From Myxococcales bacterium (GTDB lineage: Bacteria > Myxococcota_A > Polyangia > Polyangiales > Polyangiaceae): a stretch of 38,493 nt of DNA. Below are positions 23,316-31,249 of the stretch, in pieces. Under the pieces are notes generated by a model. The model searched no databases, was not told the DNA's origin, and worked only from the letters and a program-made list of their open reading frames with translations. The stretch covers positions 1 to 38,493 of the forward strand of contig JANXLV010000119.1 of the NCBI GenBank assembly GCA_025355005.1, given 5' to 3'. Each line of letters begins with the position of its first letter. The stretch's first letter is position 1. The position numbers were made by a program, and so were the translations under genes.

Positions 23316-23809
23316 GAGCCGTCGGGGCCGTCGGGGGCCGCGTCACCACCGGCGTCTGGCGTTTCTGCGACCTCGAGCACCCAGTGAGCGGCGGTCTCGT
23401 CCTGACCGTCCCACGTCATGGTCTGCACACCGCTGATGGCGGTGATCTTGTACGCGTACGTCTGGTTGTGATCGCCCACCAGCAGGCTCAGCGTCTTCTG
23501 GTCGTTGATGGTGTAGGTCGCGGACTGGACGCGGCGCACGCGCGTGAGCGTGATGTCCTCCACGAACGTGCCTGACGACGGCGGCAGGATTCCGTCGCTC
23601 GATGCGGCGGCCTGGTTGGCGGAGGTGAAGATGAAGTAGCCCGTGACCTCCGCGCGCGTGACCTCCCCGGTCTTGCTCTTCGTCGTGAGGCTCTTCACGT
23701 TCCACTGCACCGACGTGGTGGGCGTGGCCGCCTGCGAGCTGCACGCGAGGACGACCGCGACGAACGTCACGAGCACCATCGAGCTTGAAACGAGCCTACA
23801 CGTCCGCAT
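23312..23809 (-). CDS. Small putative lipoprotein
   Basis: A 165-residue predicted exported protein, family not recognised. The signal peptide ends VVLAC (Cys23), a good lipobox. The mature part looks all-beta (SVQWNVKSLTTKSKTGEVTRAEVTGYFIF; YTINDQKTLSLLVGDHNQTYAYKITAI) and ends in an Asp/Gly/Pro tail. It is convergent with thiD, and the two TAG stops share the palindrome CTAG. A GATAAT 8 nt before the ATG suggests a near-leaderless transcript. Confidence 0.68.
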   Translation of the reverse strand: MRTCRLVSSSMVLVTFVAVVLACSSQAATPTTSVQWNVKSLTTKSKTGEVTRAEVTGYFIFTSANQAAASSDGILPPSSGTFVEDITLTRVRRVQSATYTINDQKTLSLLVGDHNQTYAYKITAISGVQTMTWDGQDETAAHWVLEVAETPDAGGDAAPDGPDGS

Positions 23810-23817
23810 GCGCCCCG

Positions 23818-23823
23818 ATTATC
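23818..23823 (-). promoter_or_regulatory. -10-like element, near-leaderless layout
   Basis: Minus-strand GATAAT (23823-23818) lies 8 nt before ATG 23809. It also lies 3 nt past the end of the YciO-family gene. Confidence 0.35.
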
Positions 23824-23826
23824 CCG

Positions 23827-24420
23827 CTATTCCACGAACTCGTCGATGGGCCCGGCGCCCTCGCGCACGATCGTCGGCGGAATGGTCGTGAGGTCGATGA
23901 CGGTGGTGGGCACCATGCCTCCTGCTCCCGCATCCAGGACCATGCCGAGCCCCTTGAAAGCGCGGTCGATGTCCTTCGCGTCGATGAACGGCTCCTCCCC
24001 GGGAAGCTGCGCGGTGGTGGAGATGATCGGCCGGCCCAGCCCGCGCACCAGGTCGAGGATGACCTGGTTGTTCGGCACGCGGATGCCCACGGTCTTGCGC
24101 TTCATGTGGACGATCTTCGGCACCTCGCGCGTTGCCTCCAGGATGAAGCAGTACGGGCCGGGCAAGAAGCGCTTGAGCACGCGATAGACGTGGTTCTCCA
24201 CGATCGCGAAGCGCGCGATCTCGGACAGGTCCGGGCAGATGAAGGCCAGGTTGTGGTTCTTGTCCATCCGCTTGATCTGGTAGAGGCGATCGATCGCCTT
24301 CTTGTTCATCAGATCGCAGCCCAGCCCGTAGACCGTGTCGGTCGGGTAGCCGATGACCTCGCCCGCAAGGAGCGCATCGATGGCCCGGCGGATCTTTCGC
24401 GGCTCGGGGCTCTCGGGCAT
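23827..24420 (-). CDS. Sua5/YciO/YrdC family protein (YciO-type)
   Basis: A 197-residue member of the threonylcarbamoyl-AMP synthase superfamily, which makes the TC-AMP donor for tRNA t6A37. Family marks are GEVIGYPTDTVYGLGCDL at the N-terminus, KRMDKNHNLAFICPDLSEIARFA, LPGPYCFILEATREVPK, VGIRVPNN and PIISTTAQLPGEEP. The PGPYCFIL and NLAFICPDLSE forms fit the YciO subgroup, whose t6A role is less certain than that of Sua5/TsaC. ATG 24420 is preferred; ATG 24435 (MLLPV) is possible. Confidence 0.88.
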   Translation of the reverse strand: MPESPEPRKIRRAIDALLAGEVIGYPTDTVYGLGCDLMNKKAIDRLYQIKRMDKNHNLAFICPDLSEIARFAIVENHVYRVLKRFLPGPYCFILEATREVPKIVHMKRKTVGIRVPNNQVILDLVRGLGRPIISTTAQLPGEEPFIDAKDIDRAFKGLGMVLDAGAGGMVPTTVIDLTTIPPTIVREGAGPIDEFVE

Positions 24421-24582
24421 GACGGGAAGAAGCATCAGTAAGGCGCGCACGTCTAACAAGATCCCGAAGGATCGCAACGATTGGAATGAACGACCCAGGA
24501 GGAGCGCGCGACGACGGGCTACACCGACGAAGCGCGTGCGAAGCTGTACGCCGGCCCGCGACGTGGTATTTCTCAGGCACCC

Positions 24583-25542
24583 TTGCCGCTCGAGGAATTT
24601 CCCCCCTACGTCTTGCAGACCCTGGCCTTCGTGTTCGGATCGCTGTGGGGCAGCTTTCTGAACGTCGTCATCTATCGCGTGCCGCTTGGCATGAGCGTGG
24701 TGCGCCCGCGGTCGCGATGCCCGAGCTGCGAGAAGCCCATCGCCGGCTGGGACAACATCCCGCTCGTCTCGTACATCCTCCTTCGCGGCAGGACGCGCTG
24801 CTGCGATACGCGCATGAGCCCGCGGTATCCCCTCGTCGAGCTGATCGGCGGCATGATGGCCGTGGGCGTGCTCATGCACGTGACCGGAGCATACGGAACG
24901 CACATCCCGGAGTGGAAGTTCGGCCTTCTGTTCCTCGTGGAGCTCGCGCTGTGCCTGGGCCTCGTGGCCGCCGCGTTCATCGACATGGAGCACATGATCC
25001 TGCCGGATCAGATCACGATAGGCGGAACGATAGTGGGGCTTGCGACCGCGAAGCTCCGCGGTGTCGGCGTGATCGATGCGATCGCGAGCAGCGTGGGCGC
25101 ATTCCTGGCGATCTGGTTCTTCTTCAACGTCGTCTACAAGTGGCTGCGCGGGCGCACCGGCATGGGCATGGGCGACGCGAAGCTCCTCGCGCTAGCGGGC
25201 GCGTGGTTCGGGTGGATGGGCCTCGCGTACGTGCTCTTCGCAGGCGCGATCCAGGGCTCGCTCATCACGGTGGCCGTGCGCCTCACAGGTCACAAGGTGG
25301 AGGTTCCAGAGTCCGTGAAGAAGGACATCGAGGAGCTCCGTCACTACGCCGAGCACGGCACCGACGAAGAGAAGAAGGAAGCGAAAGCCGCCCTCGACAA
25401 CGATCCCCTGGCGGACGACCGCGACGACTTCATGCAAGCCGCCATCCCCTTCGGCCCATTCCTGATCCTGGGAGTCTTCGAGTTCCTGTTCTTCGGAGAA
25501 ACAATCTCGCTCTACATCATGCGCTTCCTGGCGCCGTGGTGA
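24583..25542 (+). CDS. pilD: Type IV prepilin peptidase (leader peptidase/N-methyltransferase)
   Basis: Inner-membrane aspartic protease that cleaves and N-methylates type IV prepilins and pseudopilins, 319 residues. The N-terminal GSFLNVVIYRVP motif is present. Catalytic aspartates are D134 (FIDMEHMILPD) and D198 (GMGMGDAKLL). In the cytoplasmic zinc loop the first pair C46-x2-C49 is normal. The second pair, usually GxCxxCG, reads GRTRCCDT (C73/C74), so one ligand position is lost and a Cys sits next to the other. A charged ~50-residue cytoplasmic insert (about 236-285) separates the last helices. The start is TTG 24583; an open frame upstream to 24490 has no ATG/GTG. No pilin gene is adjacent. 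Confidence 0.9.
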   Translation: MPLEEFPPYVLQTLAFVFGSLWGSFLNVVIYRVPLGMSVVRPRSRCPSCEKPIAGWDNIPLVSYILLRGRTRCCDTRMSPRYPLVELIGGMMAVGVLMHVTGAYGTHIPEWKFGLLFLVELALCLGLVAAAFIDMEHMILPDQITIGGTIVGLATAKLRGVGVIDAIASSVGAFLAIWFFFNVVYKWLRGRTGMGMGDAKLLALAGAWFGWMGLAYVLFAGAIQGSLITVAVRLTGHKVEVPESVKKDIEELRHYAEHGTDEEKKEAKAALDNDPLADDRDDFMQAAIPFGPFLILGVFEFLFFGETISLYIMRFLAPW

Positions 25543-25561
25543 TCTCTAAACAGCATCCCGT

Positions 25562-26419
25562 CTAGGTCGTTGTTTGGCGCAGGGCTCTCGCGAGGGCTTT
25601 CGCCATCGGCCGCGCGTCCTCTCTCGTGAACACGTAGTACGGCACGGGCCTCAGCTCTGGCAGTGGACGCTTCACCAGCGCCCTCGGGACCTCGCAGAAC
25701 GCGTTGACCACGCCCAGGCCCAGGCCCAGCTCCACGAGCTTGATGGTCACCTCCCACCCGCGGCCCACGGCGCCCACGACCGGCTCGATTCCTCGCTCGC
25801 GCAGCGCCGCGGTCAGCGCCTGCTGCTGCGGTCGGCCTTCGGGGGGCAGCACCAAGGGCTGGTCCGCGAGATCGCGCAGGCGCACGCTCCGCTTCTTTGC
25901 GAGGGCGTGCGTCCGCGGTAGCACCAGCACCTGATCGACGGAGCAGAGCTTGGCGCATGCGAGCTCCTCCGGCATCGCGAGGAGCACGCCCACGCCGACC
26001 TGTGCCTCTCCCGAACGGACCGCAGCCACTGCCGGCGCCGCCTCGAGCGCGCGCACCTCGATGCGGACCTTCGCGGAGCGCTGGAACGCCGGTAGCGCGT
26101 CGCCCACGACATAGCGGAGCGCGCCCGGCCCCGCAGCAAGCACGAGCGGCTCTGCGCGTGATTCACCGACGAGCCTCGCGCGCAGCGCTCGTTCGCGCTC
26201 CAGATGCTCGCGCGCGAATGCCGCGAGCTCCACGCCCTCCGTCGTGAGCACGAGCCCACGACCCGCGCGCCGGTACAGCGGCACCCCGAGCTCGTCACCG
26301 AGCTTCCGCAGGTGCCCGTGCACTGCCGGCTGCGTGATGTGGAGGCGCTTCGCCGCGTGCGACATGTTCGCGTCCTCTGCAAACGCCGCGAAGGTGAGGA
26401 GCCAGCTTGCTTCAATCAT
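25562..26419 (-). CDS. LysR-family transcriptional regulator
   Basis: A 285-residue DNA-binding regulator. The N-terminal winged helix (WLLTFAAFAEDANMSHAAKRLHITQPAVHGHLRKLGDELGVPLY) and a periplasmic-binding-fold effector domain from about residue 90 are clear. The inducer is unknown. It is divergent from the HAD-like gene at 26491, with a palindrome (26424-26436) in the 71-bp gap. That is the standard LysR arrangement for autoregulation and control of the divergent target. ATG 26419 is preferred to GTG one codon earlier. Confidence 0.9.
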   Translation of the reverse strand: MIEASWLLTFAAFAEDANMSHAAKRLHITQPAVHGHLRKLGDELGVPLYRRAGRGLVLTTEGVELAAFAREHLERERALRARLVGESRAEPLVLAAGPGALRYVVGDALPAFQRSAKVRIEVRALEAAPAVAAVRSGEAQVGVGVLLAMPEELACAKLCSVDQVLVLPRTHALAKKRSVRLRDLADQPLVLPPEGRPQQQALTAALRERGIEPVVGAVGRGWEVTIKLVELGLGLGVVNAFCEVPRALVKRPLPELRPVPYYVFTREDARPMAKALARALRQTTT

Positions 26420-26423
26420 CACG

Positions 26424-26436
26424 ATTCATGATGAAT
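26424..26436. promoter_or_regulatory. Candidate LysR operator palindrome
   Basis: ATTCATGATGAAT is a perfect 6+1+6 dyad with LysR-like T-N11-A spacing, just upstream of the LysR start. A related half, GAATCATGAAT (26486-26496), covers the start codon of the divergent HAD-like gene. Confidence 0.5.
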
Positions 26437-26490
26437 ACTAACCAAACATCATTGGAAGAGATAGTCACGCGCGGTCATCTTCTCTGAATC

Positions 26491-27045
26491 ATGAATGCAC
26501 AACATCATCCCAATCTCGTACCGCGCCTGGGCGTGGACATCGGCCGCGTGATCATCCATGGCGACGGCCCCGATACTTCGTTCATTGGATGCTCCCTGGC
26601 GGACTCCCTGAAGGCCCCTGCGATGGCAGGGGCATTCGAGGCGCTCGCTCGGCTCACCGCCGCCTACGAGGGGCGCGTGTGGCTCGTCTCCAAGTGCGGC
26701 GCTGGCGTGCAGCAAAAGAGCCGTGCCTGGCTCGAGCATCACCGCTTCTTCGAGATCACCAAGATCCCGGAGGAGAACCTGCGCTTCTGCAAGACGCGTC
26801 CCGAGAAGGCGCCCATCTGCGAGAAGCTCGGCATCACGTGCTTCATCGACGACAGGTACGACATCCTCGACTCGATGCGCGGCATCGTCCCCATGCTGCT
26901 GTGGTTCGGCGAATCGCACTCGAGGAGCCCGCGCATCTGGCCCGCACCGACGTGGCGCGAGACAGAGTCACGGGCGCTCGAGGCGCTCGATGTGATCACT
27001 GCCCGTCAGGAAAGCGCAGATAGCGCGGCGGCACGGCGAGCGTGA
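26491..27045 (+). CDS. HAD-like superfamily protein
   Basis: A 184-residue cytosolic Rossmann-type protein with HAD motifs. Motif I reads LGVDIGRVII, where the usual second Asp (DxD) is Gly. VWLVSKCG fits motif II, KTRPEKAPICEKLG carries a motif III Lys, and ITCFIDDRYDILDSM is motif IV with paired Asp. Loss of the general acid/base Asp suggests altered or absent phosphatase activity. It is divergent from LysR and overlaps the convergent kptA by 50 bp at its 3' end. The pairing suggests, but does not prove, a nucleic-acid or nucleotide end-processing role. Confidence 0.72.
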   Translation: MNAQHHPNLVPRLGVDIGRVIIHGDGPDTSFIGCSLADSLKAPAMAGAFEALARLTAAYEGRVWLVSKCGAGVQQKSRAWLEHHRFFEITKIPEENLRFCKTRPEKAPICEKLGITCFIDDRYDILDSMRGIVPMLLWFGESHSRSPRIWPAPTWRETESRALEALDVITARQESADSAAARRA

Positions 27046-27553
27046 GCCACACGCCGTTCTCCGAACAGAAGAACGCGTGGCCGTCGCGGTGCATGGCCGC
27101 GGCGTCCACGCGGAGGAGGACCGTGGGGCCCGCGCGCCGCTTCGCCACTATGTTCGCGGTCTTCTCGTCGGCGGAGAGATGCACATGCGTCCGCGCCATC
27201 CGCGAGAGACCGTCGCGACGGATAGCGGGGAGCACCGCCTCCGAGGTGCCGTGAAGCAGCTCCGCGGGCGGCTCCTTCGGCTCGAGCCCCAGCTCGACGT
27301 CGACGGAGTGTCCCTGGTTCGCGCGGATGCGCAGCGTATCCGGCGATAGCGCGAACCGCTGCTTGTCGCTCGTGCGAACGATCTCGAGCACGTCCTCGTG
27401 GCTCACGTCCTCTCCCCTCGCGCGGAGACCGGCGCGCAATGCGTCGAGCGTCACCCACCCCGCATCGTCGAGCTTGAGCCCGAGCGCCGACGGTTCATGC
27501 CGCAGCCCCAGGCTCATCAGCTTGCTCACGCGGACGTTGCTCTTGTGATCCAT
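26996..27553 (-). CDS. kptA: RNA 2'-phosphotransferase, Tpt1/KptA family
   Basis: NAD-dependent enzyme that removes an internal RNA 2'-phosphate in eukaryotic tRNA splicing; the bacterial substrate is uncertain. It has 185 residues. Signatures: SKLMSLGLRHEPSALGLKLD with GWV in the N-lobe; RIRANQGHSV; LHGTSEAVLPAIRRDGL; RTHVHLS; FCSENGVWLTLAVPPRYL. The Arg/His/Arg/Arg catalytic set of the family appears intact. ATG 27553 is preferred to upstream in-frame starts because they would overlap the divergent gene, and a TATCAT lies 14 nt upstream. It overlaps the convergent HAD-like gene. Confidence 0.92.
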   Translation of the reverse strand: MDHKSNVRVSKLMSLGLRHEPSALGLKLDDAGWVTLDALRAGLRARGEDVSHEDVLEIVRTSDKQRFALSPDTLRIRANQGHSVDVELGLEPKEPPAELLHGTSEAVLPAIRRDGLSRMARTHVHLSADEKTANIVAKRRAGPTVLLRVDAAAMHRDGHAFFCSENGVWLTLAVPPRYLRFPDGQ

Positions 27554-27584
27554 TGCCAGCGACGCCAATGATACATCTGAAGCC
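27554..27584. promoter_or_regulatory. 31-bp divergent promoter region (kptA / 2OG oxygenase)
   Basis: Only 31 bp separate the two start codons. ATGATACAT at 27568-27576 reads as TATCAT (-10-like) toward kptA and ATACAT toward the oxygenase, so the two promoters must overlap and may exclude each other. Confidence 0.35.
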
Positions 27585-28349
27585 ATGGTCACGGGCGCGG
27601 CTCTGAGCGTGGTGGAGCGCGGGGTCGCGCGTCCCCTGCTCGCGTCCGTGCCCGCGTCCGTGCCCGCGTCCGCGTCTCCTCCGCTGTCCCTGGTGGTGCC
27701 TGGCCTGATACCGCCGGACGAATGCGCGCGGATGGCAGCGGCGGTGACCGGTGCACGGGCGCAGTGGAACCACGACTTCGGGGGCGCGCAGTTCTCGCTT
27801 GGACGTGCATTCTACACGCATTTCGAGACCGGAAAGAGCGACGCCTACTTCGCGGGCGTGCACGAATCCGACGCGCTGGTCGAGCGCACGCTGCCCGGAA
27901 TGCAGTCGTTCATGCGCGAGCTCTGCGCGCAGCTCACAGGCGATCACGCGAGGGCCCGGCGCGGCTGGTGCGGCGCAGGCGTCCACATTTTCCCCGCCGG
28001 CGGTGAGGTCGCGAAGAAAGGCGGCGTCCGACACTTCGACGTCGAGGGCCTCAACGAGCGGCAGACGCAGGGTGAGAGAGCGGCGCTCTCGATCATCGTG
28101 ATGCTGCAGACACCGGAGCGCGATGGCGGCCTGCGACTGTGGGAGGCGCGCTACCACGGATGCGAGCATGCGACGCGCGCGGACGAGCGAACGCGGAGCG
28201 AGCTCTGCACGTACGACGTCGGTGACGTGCTCGCGATGGACAGCTACCGTCTGCACCAGATCCAGCCGTTCCCGGGCAACCGCGACCGCATCTCGATCAC
28301 GCTGCACGCCGCCGAGGTCGACGCCGGCGTGTGGGAGACCTGGTTTTAG
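27585..28349 (+). CDS. 2-oxoglutarate/Fe(II)-dependent oxygenase (prolyl-4-hydroxylase-like)
   Basis: A 254-residue protein with the double-stranded beta-helix of 2OG-Fe(II) enzymes. The iron triad is H150-x-D152 (GGVRHFDVEGL) and H224 (DSYRLHQIQPF), and the 2OG-binding pair is R235-x-S237 (DRISITLHAAE). It probably hydroxylates a protein or small molecule; the substrate is unknown. The N-terminal ASVPASVPASASP comes from a short ~12-bp tandem repeat near 27645-27680. It ends 5 bp from the convergent 28355 gene. Confidence 0.82.
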   Translation: MVTGAALSVVERGVARPLLASVPASVPASASPPLSLVVPGLIPPDECARMAAAVTGARAQWNHDFGGAQFSLGRAFYTHFETGKSDAYFAGVHESDALVERTLPGMQSFMRELCAQLTGDHARARRGWCGAGVHIFPAGGEVAKKGGVRHFDVEGLNERQTQGERAALSIIVMLQTPERDGGLRLWEARYHGCEHATRADERTRSELCTYDVGDVLAMDSYRLHQIQPFPGNRDRISITLHAAEVDAGVWETWF

Positions 28350-28354
28350 AAGTC

Positions 28355-28921
28355 CTAGCGCACGGGGCGGAGGTAGCTGAACTTCTGTTGCGACATGTCC
28401 TCGGCGGTGAGGCTCCAGTCGTCGTCGCGGGGGATGAGATAGAGGACGTCGCTCTCGACGCTGGCAAAGTTGAGGATGCCGAGCCCGCGGAGGATGTGCT
28501 GGAAGGTCGTGCGGTCCCACAAGCGGGACTCCGGGACGCGGCAGAGCGCGCTCACGGCGCGGTCCGTGGGCGAGTCCGCGACCACGAGGAATGCCATGGT
28601 GATGGTCATGTAGCGTCCGCCGCCGCGGTACGGATCGATCGGGCCGGAGGGCTCTGTGCGCGCGGTCTCGTCGGTGAGCATGCCCTGCACCCACATGCGG
28701 TAGTCGCTCTGCGCCTTCGTGTTCTCGTCGAAGTAGTCCCAGCAGCCGCGCTCGACGAGCGAGAGGTTCTGCGCGAGCTCTTCGCGCAGGTTGCGATAGG
28801 ACTCCCACTTCTGGTGGTGGCCCATCGAGGCGGGGAGCGACCGCACGTGCGCGCGCAGCGACGCGTGCAGCTGGTCGTGGAACGGGAAGCACAGCTCCAT
28901 CGCGAAGATCGAGCGCGCCAC
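28355..28921 (-). CDS. Orphan protein C of the 28-31 kb cluster
   Basis: A 188-residue soluble protein that I cannot assign. It has no signal peptide or membrane segment. N-terminal helices (FHDQLHASLRAHVRSLPASMG; NLREELAQNLSLVERGCWDYFDEN) are followed by an alpha/beta part (YMTITMAFLVVADSPTDRA; ILNFASVESDVLYLIPRDDDWSL). GTG 28921 is chosen because it overlaps the preceding stop as TAGTG and has a GGTGG SD-like run 6 nt upstream; ATG 28900 is the alternative. It is the third gene of a coupled operon, so it probably acts with the membrane-anchored protein encoded before it. Confidence 0.68.
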   Translation of the reverse strand: MARSIFAMELCFPFHDQLHASLRAHVRSLPASMGHHQKWESYRNLREELAQNLSLVERGCWDYFDENTKAQSDYRMWVQGMLTDETARTEPSGPIDPYRGGGRYMTITMAFLVVADSPTDRAVSALCRVPESRLWDRTTFQHILRGLGILNFASVESDVLYLIPRDDDWSLTAEDMSQQKFSYLRPVR

Positions 28922-30384
28922 TAGCTTCCACCCCAGCCCGAAGCGCGCGTCCACGACCCGCTCCGGCTCATCGCCGCGCCGACGACCAAGCCCGTGCCCA
29001 CGGCGATGACGACGGGGATCGTACCGAACTCGCTGGGCGTCGTACGTTGCGGACCACCGAGCCCGTTGGAGAAAGGCGACTTCCGCGCCGATGGCCCGTA
29101 GCCCGATGCGGGCCTGGGAAAATCAGGCTCACGCGCGCTGGCGATCTGCGAATAGATGCCCATGGCGCGGTAGTCCGTCCAGAACCACGCGTGCGTCGCG
29201 ACCTTGCGTCCGTAGTAGTGAAGCGGCGTATCGGGGTTGGGAATGGGCGACGTCGTCACCTGGGCGCCCGCGTCGAGCTGTGCGCCCGCATCGTGCGTGG
29301 GGACGGAGGGCACAGGTGCAGTCGAGCCAGCCGCCGGGTCTGGCCCAAACGAGTCGGCCGCGACCATGCTCACGTCGACTCCGTACGCGACCATCGCGAC
29401 GAAGTCGTCGTTCAGGTCGTCCATCTCCAGCGTGTCGCGCGACGTGGGCGCGACGTAGAGCACGTGGGCGAGCTGCTGGTCCTTGAGCCGCGCGTAGCCC
29501 GGCATCTTCGCGACGAAGCGGTTGTCGAAGTGCGTCGAGTCGTCCGTGTACGACGCGAGCCGACCGCGATCGAGGATGAACATGGGCGGAGACTTCTTGC
29601 GCGTCGCGCGCGCCTTCGCGAAGAGCGGCTGAAAATATGCAGCGGCGGCTAGCGCGAGATGGGAGCGAACCACGCCGCGCGGATGCGGCCAGTTGTCCAT
29701 GAGCATCACCGGATCGAACATGCCCGCTGCGCCCGCTGCGAACGCGATCGACTCAGGTCCAGGCAGATCGATCACGAGCGCCACCTGCTGCGGCGCGTCC
29801 GGCATCTTGGTCCGATCGAAGAGGCTCGCGAGCGCGCGCCCGTTCCGGAAGGCCACGCCCATCGCCGTCGTGAAGATCGGCATGAGCACATCCTGCACCG
29901 GAACGAACGTGCCCGGATCCGCGGGGGGTATGGTCTTGCGCTGCGCCGTCACCGACTCGAGCAGCGTAGGCACGAAGAACGGGCGATACGTCGACGATGA
30001 TGGCGAGAGATCTTGTGCGAGCGTCGCGAGCGCAGGGCGCGAGAACGGCATGCTCGTGTCGCCGTCCCACACGAGCGGCTCGCCGGCGGCGCCAAAATTC
30101 CAGCCGTATTCTCGCTGCATCGTGAGCGCGGCGCGCGTCTGTGAAGTGTCGTAGTCGTCGACGGAGCCGTAGGACGCGGTGCTACCGGACGACTTCCGCG
30201 CGAGCAGCGCGACGAGCCCGCCAACAGCCGCCACGCCGACGGTCGCGCCGAACAGCACCTTCAGCGCCGTGCGCCGTGCCATGGGGTCCGCGCCAGCCAG
30301 GCCGTCTTGCCACCAGCGCGCGCCCACGATGCCGGGCTTGTCGACCAGCTCGTCTCGCTGGAGCGGCTCGCTAGGATCCGTCAT
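28921..30384 (-). CDS. Orphan membrane-anchored protein B of the 28-31 kb cluster
   Basis: A 487-residue protein of unknown family. After ~35 cytoplasmic residues comes ARRTALKVLFGATVGVAAVGGLVALLARK (residues 36-64), a twin-arginine-like membrane anchor, although Ala replaces the usual Phe after RRx. A long domain (about 70-400) follows, with alpha/beta segments such as QQVALVIDLPGPESIAFAAG and LAHVLYVAPTSRDTLEMDDL. Near the C-terminus a Pro/Thr/Asp/Ala linker precedes a conserved-looking block (HYYGRKVATHAWFWTDYRAMG), then a second hydrophobic helix (TIPVVIAVGTGLVVGAAM) with a short Arg/Ser/Gly tail. The start overlaps the upstream stop by 4 bp (ATGA). Confidence 0.75.
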   Translation of the reverse strand: MTDPSEPLQRDELVDKPGIVGARWWQDGLAGADPMARRTALKVLFGATVGVAAVGGLVALLARKSSGSTASYGSVDDYDTSQTRAALTMQREYGWNFGAAGEPLVWDGDTSMPFSRPALATLAQDLSPSSSTYRPFFVPTLLESVTAQRKTIPPADPGTFVPVQDVLMPIFTTAMGVAFRNGRALASLFDRTKMPDAPQQVALVIDLPGPESIAFAAGAAGMFDPVMLMDNWPHPRGVVRSHLALAAAAYFQPLFAKARATRKKSPPMFILDRGRLASYTDDSTHFDNRFVAKMPGYARLKDQQLAHVLYVAPTSRDTLEMDDLNDDFVAMVAYGVDVSMVAADSFGPDPAAGSTAPVPSVPTHDAGAQLDAGAQVTTSPIPNPDTPLHYYGRKVATHAWFWTDYRAMGIYSQIASAREPDFPRPASGYGPSARKSPFSNGLGGPQRTTPSEFGTIPVVIAVGTGLVVGAAMSRSGSWTRASGWGGS

Positions 30385-31217
30385 GCGCCATCCGTCATGC
30401 GCGGGTCTCCTGACATGCATGCGCCGCGAATGCGCGCGAGGAGATCGTCGTCGAAGATTCCGTCCACTCTCAGGGAGTATCGAAAGTGGGGCTCCGCGTC
30501 GACCCCGTGAAAGTCGAAATCGTTGAACCACACGGCGCGGCCCATGACGAAGGTCTTCTCTTCCGTCTCCTGGTCCCAGACGTAGAGGCGCTTGTCGCCG
30601 GCAGGACAGAGCGTGATGAAGTGGTCGGGCGCAGCTTGATCCTTCGGCTCGCCGTCGCGGTGGAGCGTGCCGTGGTCGTTCGCCTCGAGGCCCATGATGT
30701 TCGCGCGGCCAACCTGCGTGAACGGCAGCGAGTGAATCAATGCGACGGTCTTCGGGAAGAAGGTCTTCGCGCGCGCCGTGAAGTCCTTGCCGGTGGGGTC
30801 GCTCTTGTCCTTCCAGGCGCGGTTCGGGATGAGCTCTACGTACGCCTTCCATGGGAAATACACGCCGAAACGCACCTTCAGCCACAGCATCTGGCGCCGC
30901 GAGAGAGGGTAATCGCGCTCTTCTCCGAACTCACCGGTGGCGCGCGCGTCTGCCGGCACGTCGGTGTCCGCGAGCCCGCGAAAGGTCTCGAACTGCGCGT
31001 CGGTCATGGCGCGGATCACCTCGCCGTAGTCGCGGAGCGCCTCCGCGTCGTGGCCCTTCGGCATGATTCCCATGGAGCGGTGGCTGCCGCCCGTGTAGTC
31101 CACGGGGGTCTTCGCGAGGGCCAGGCAGATCTCCTCGTGCACGTCGTCCAGCCCGGAGAGATCCAGCAGCGAGGAGAGGTCCACGAAGGGGCGACCGAAG
31201 ATGCCGACGAGGCTCAC
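30381..31217 (-). CDS. 2OG-Fe(II)/Asp-Asn-hydroxylase-like protein A of the 28-31 kb cluster
   Basis: A 278-residue soluble protein. The C-terminal half has the pattern of a double-stranded beta-helix oxygenase: H186-x-D188 in HGTLHRDGEP, then H237 (FNDFDFHGVD) and a following Arg (HFRYSLRVDG, R246/R250). This resembles aspartyl/asparaginyl beta-hydroxylases. The N-terminal half is an unfamiliar helical domain. A hydroxylase role is inferred; the substrate is unknown. The start is GTG 31217 with TATAGT 6 nt upstream, so the mRNA is probably leaderless. It is first in the A-B-C operon and divergent from the DUF350 gene by 32 bp. Confidence 0.72.
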   Translation of the reverse strand: MSLVGIFGRPFVDLSSLLDLSGLDDVHEEICLALAKTPVDYTGGSHRSMGIMPKGHDAEALRDYGEVIRAMTDAQFETFRGLADTDVPADARATGEFGEERDYPLSRRQMLWLKVRFGVYFPWKAYVELIPNRAWKDKSDPTGKDFTARAKTFFPKTVALIHSLPFTQVGRANIMGLEANDHGTLHRDGEPKDQAAPDHFITLCPAGDKRLYVWDQETEEKTFVMGRAVWFNDFDFHGVDAEPHFRYSLRVDGIFDDDLLARIRGACMSGDPRMTDGA

Positions 31218-31249
31218 GCCCGCACTATACCCTATGGTACCTTCGGCGC
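31218..31249. promoter_or_regulatory. 32-bp bidirectional promoter between the two arms of the island
   Basis: Toward the minus strand TATAGT (31229-31224) is 6 nt from GTG 31217. Toward the plus strand TATGGT (31233-31238) is 11 nt from ATG 31250. TACC-CTAT-GGTA (31228-31239) is an inverted repeat spanning both boxes. Two polymerases could not occupy it together, and any -35 contacts would lie inside the opposite gene. Confidence 0.5.
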
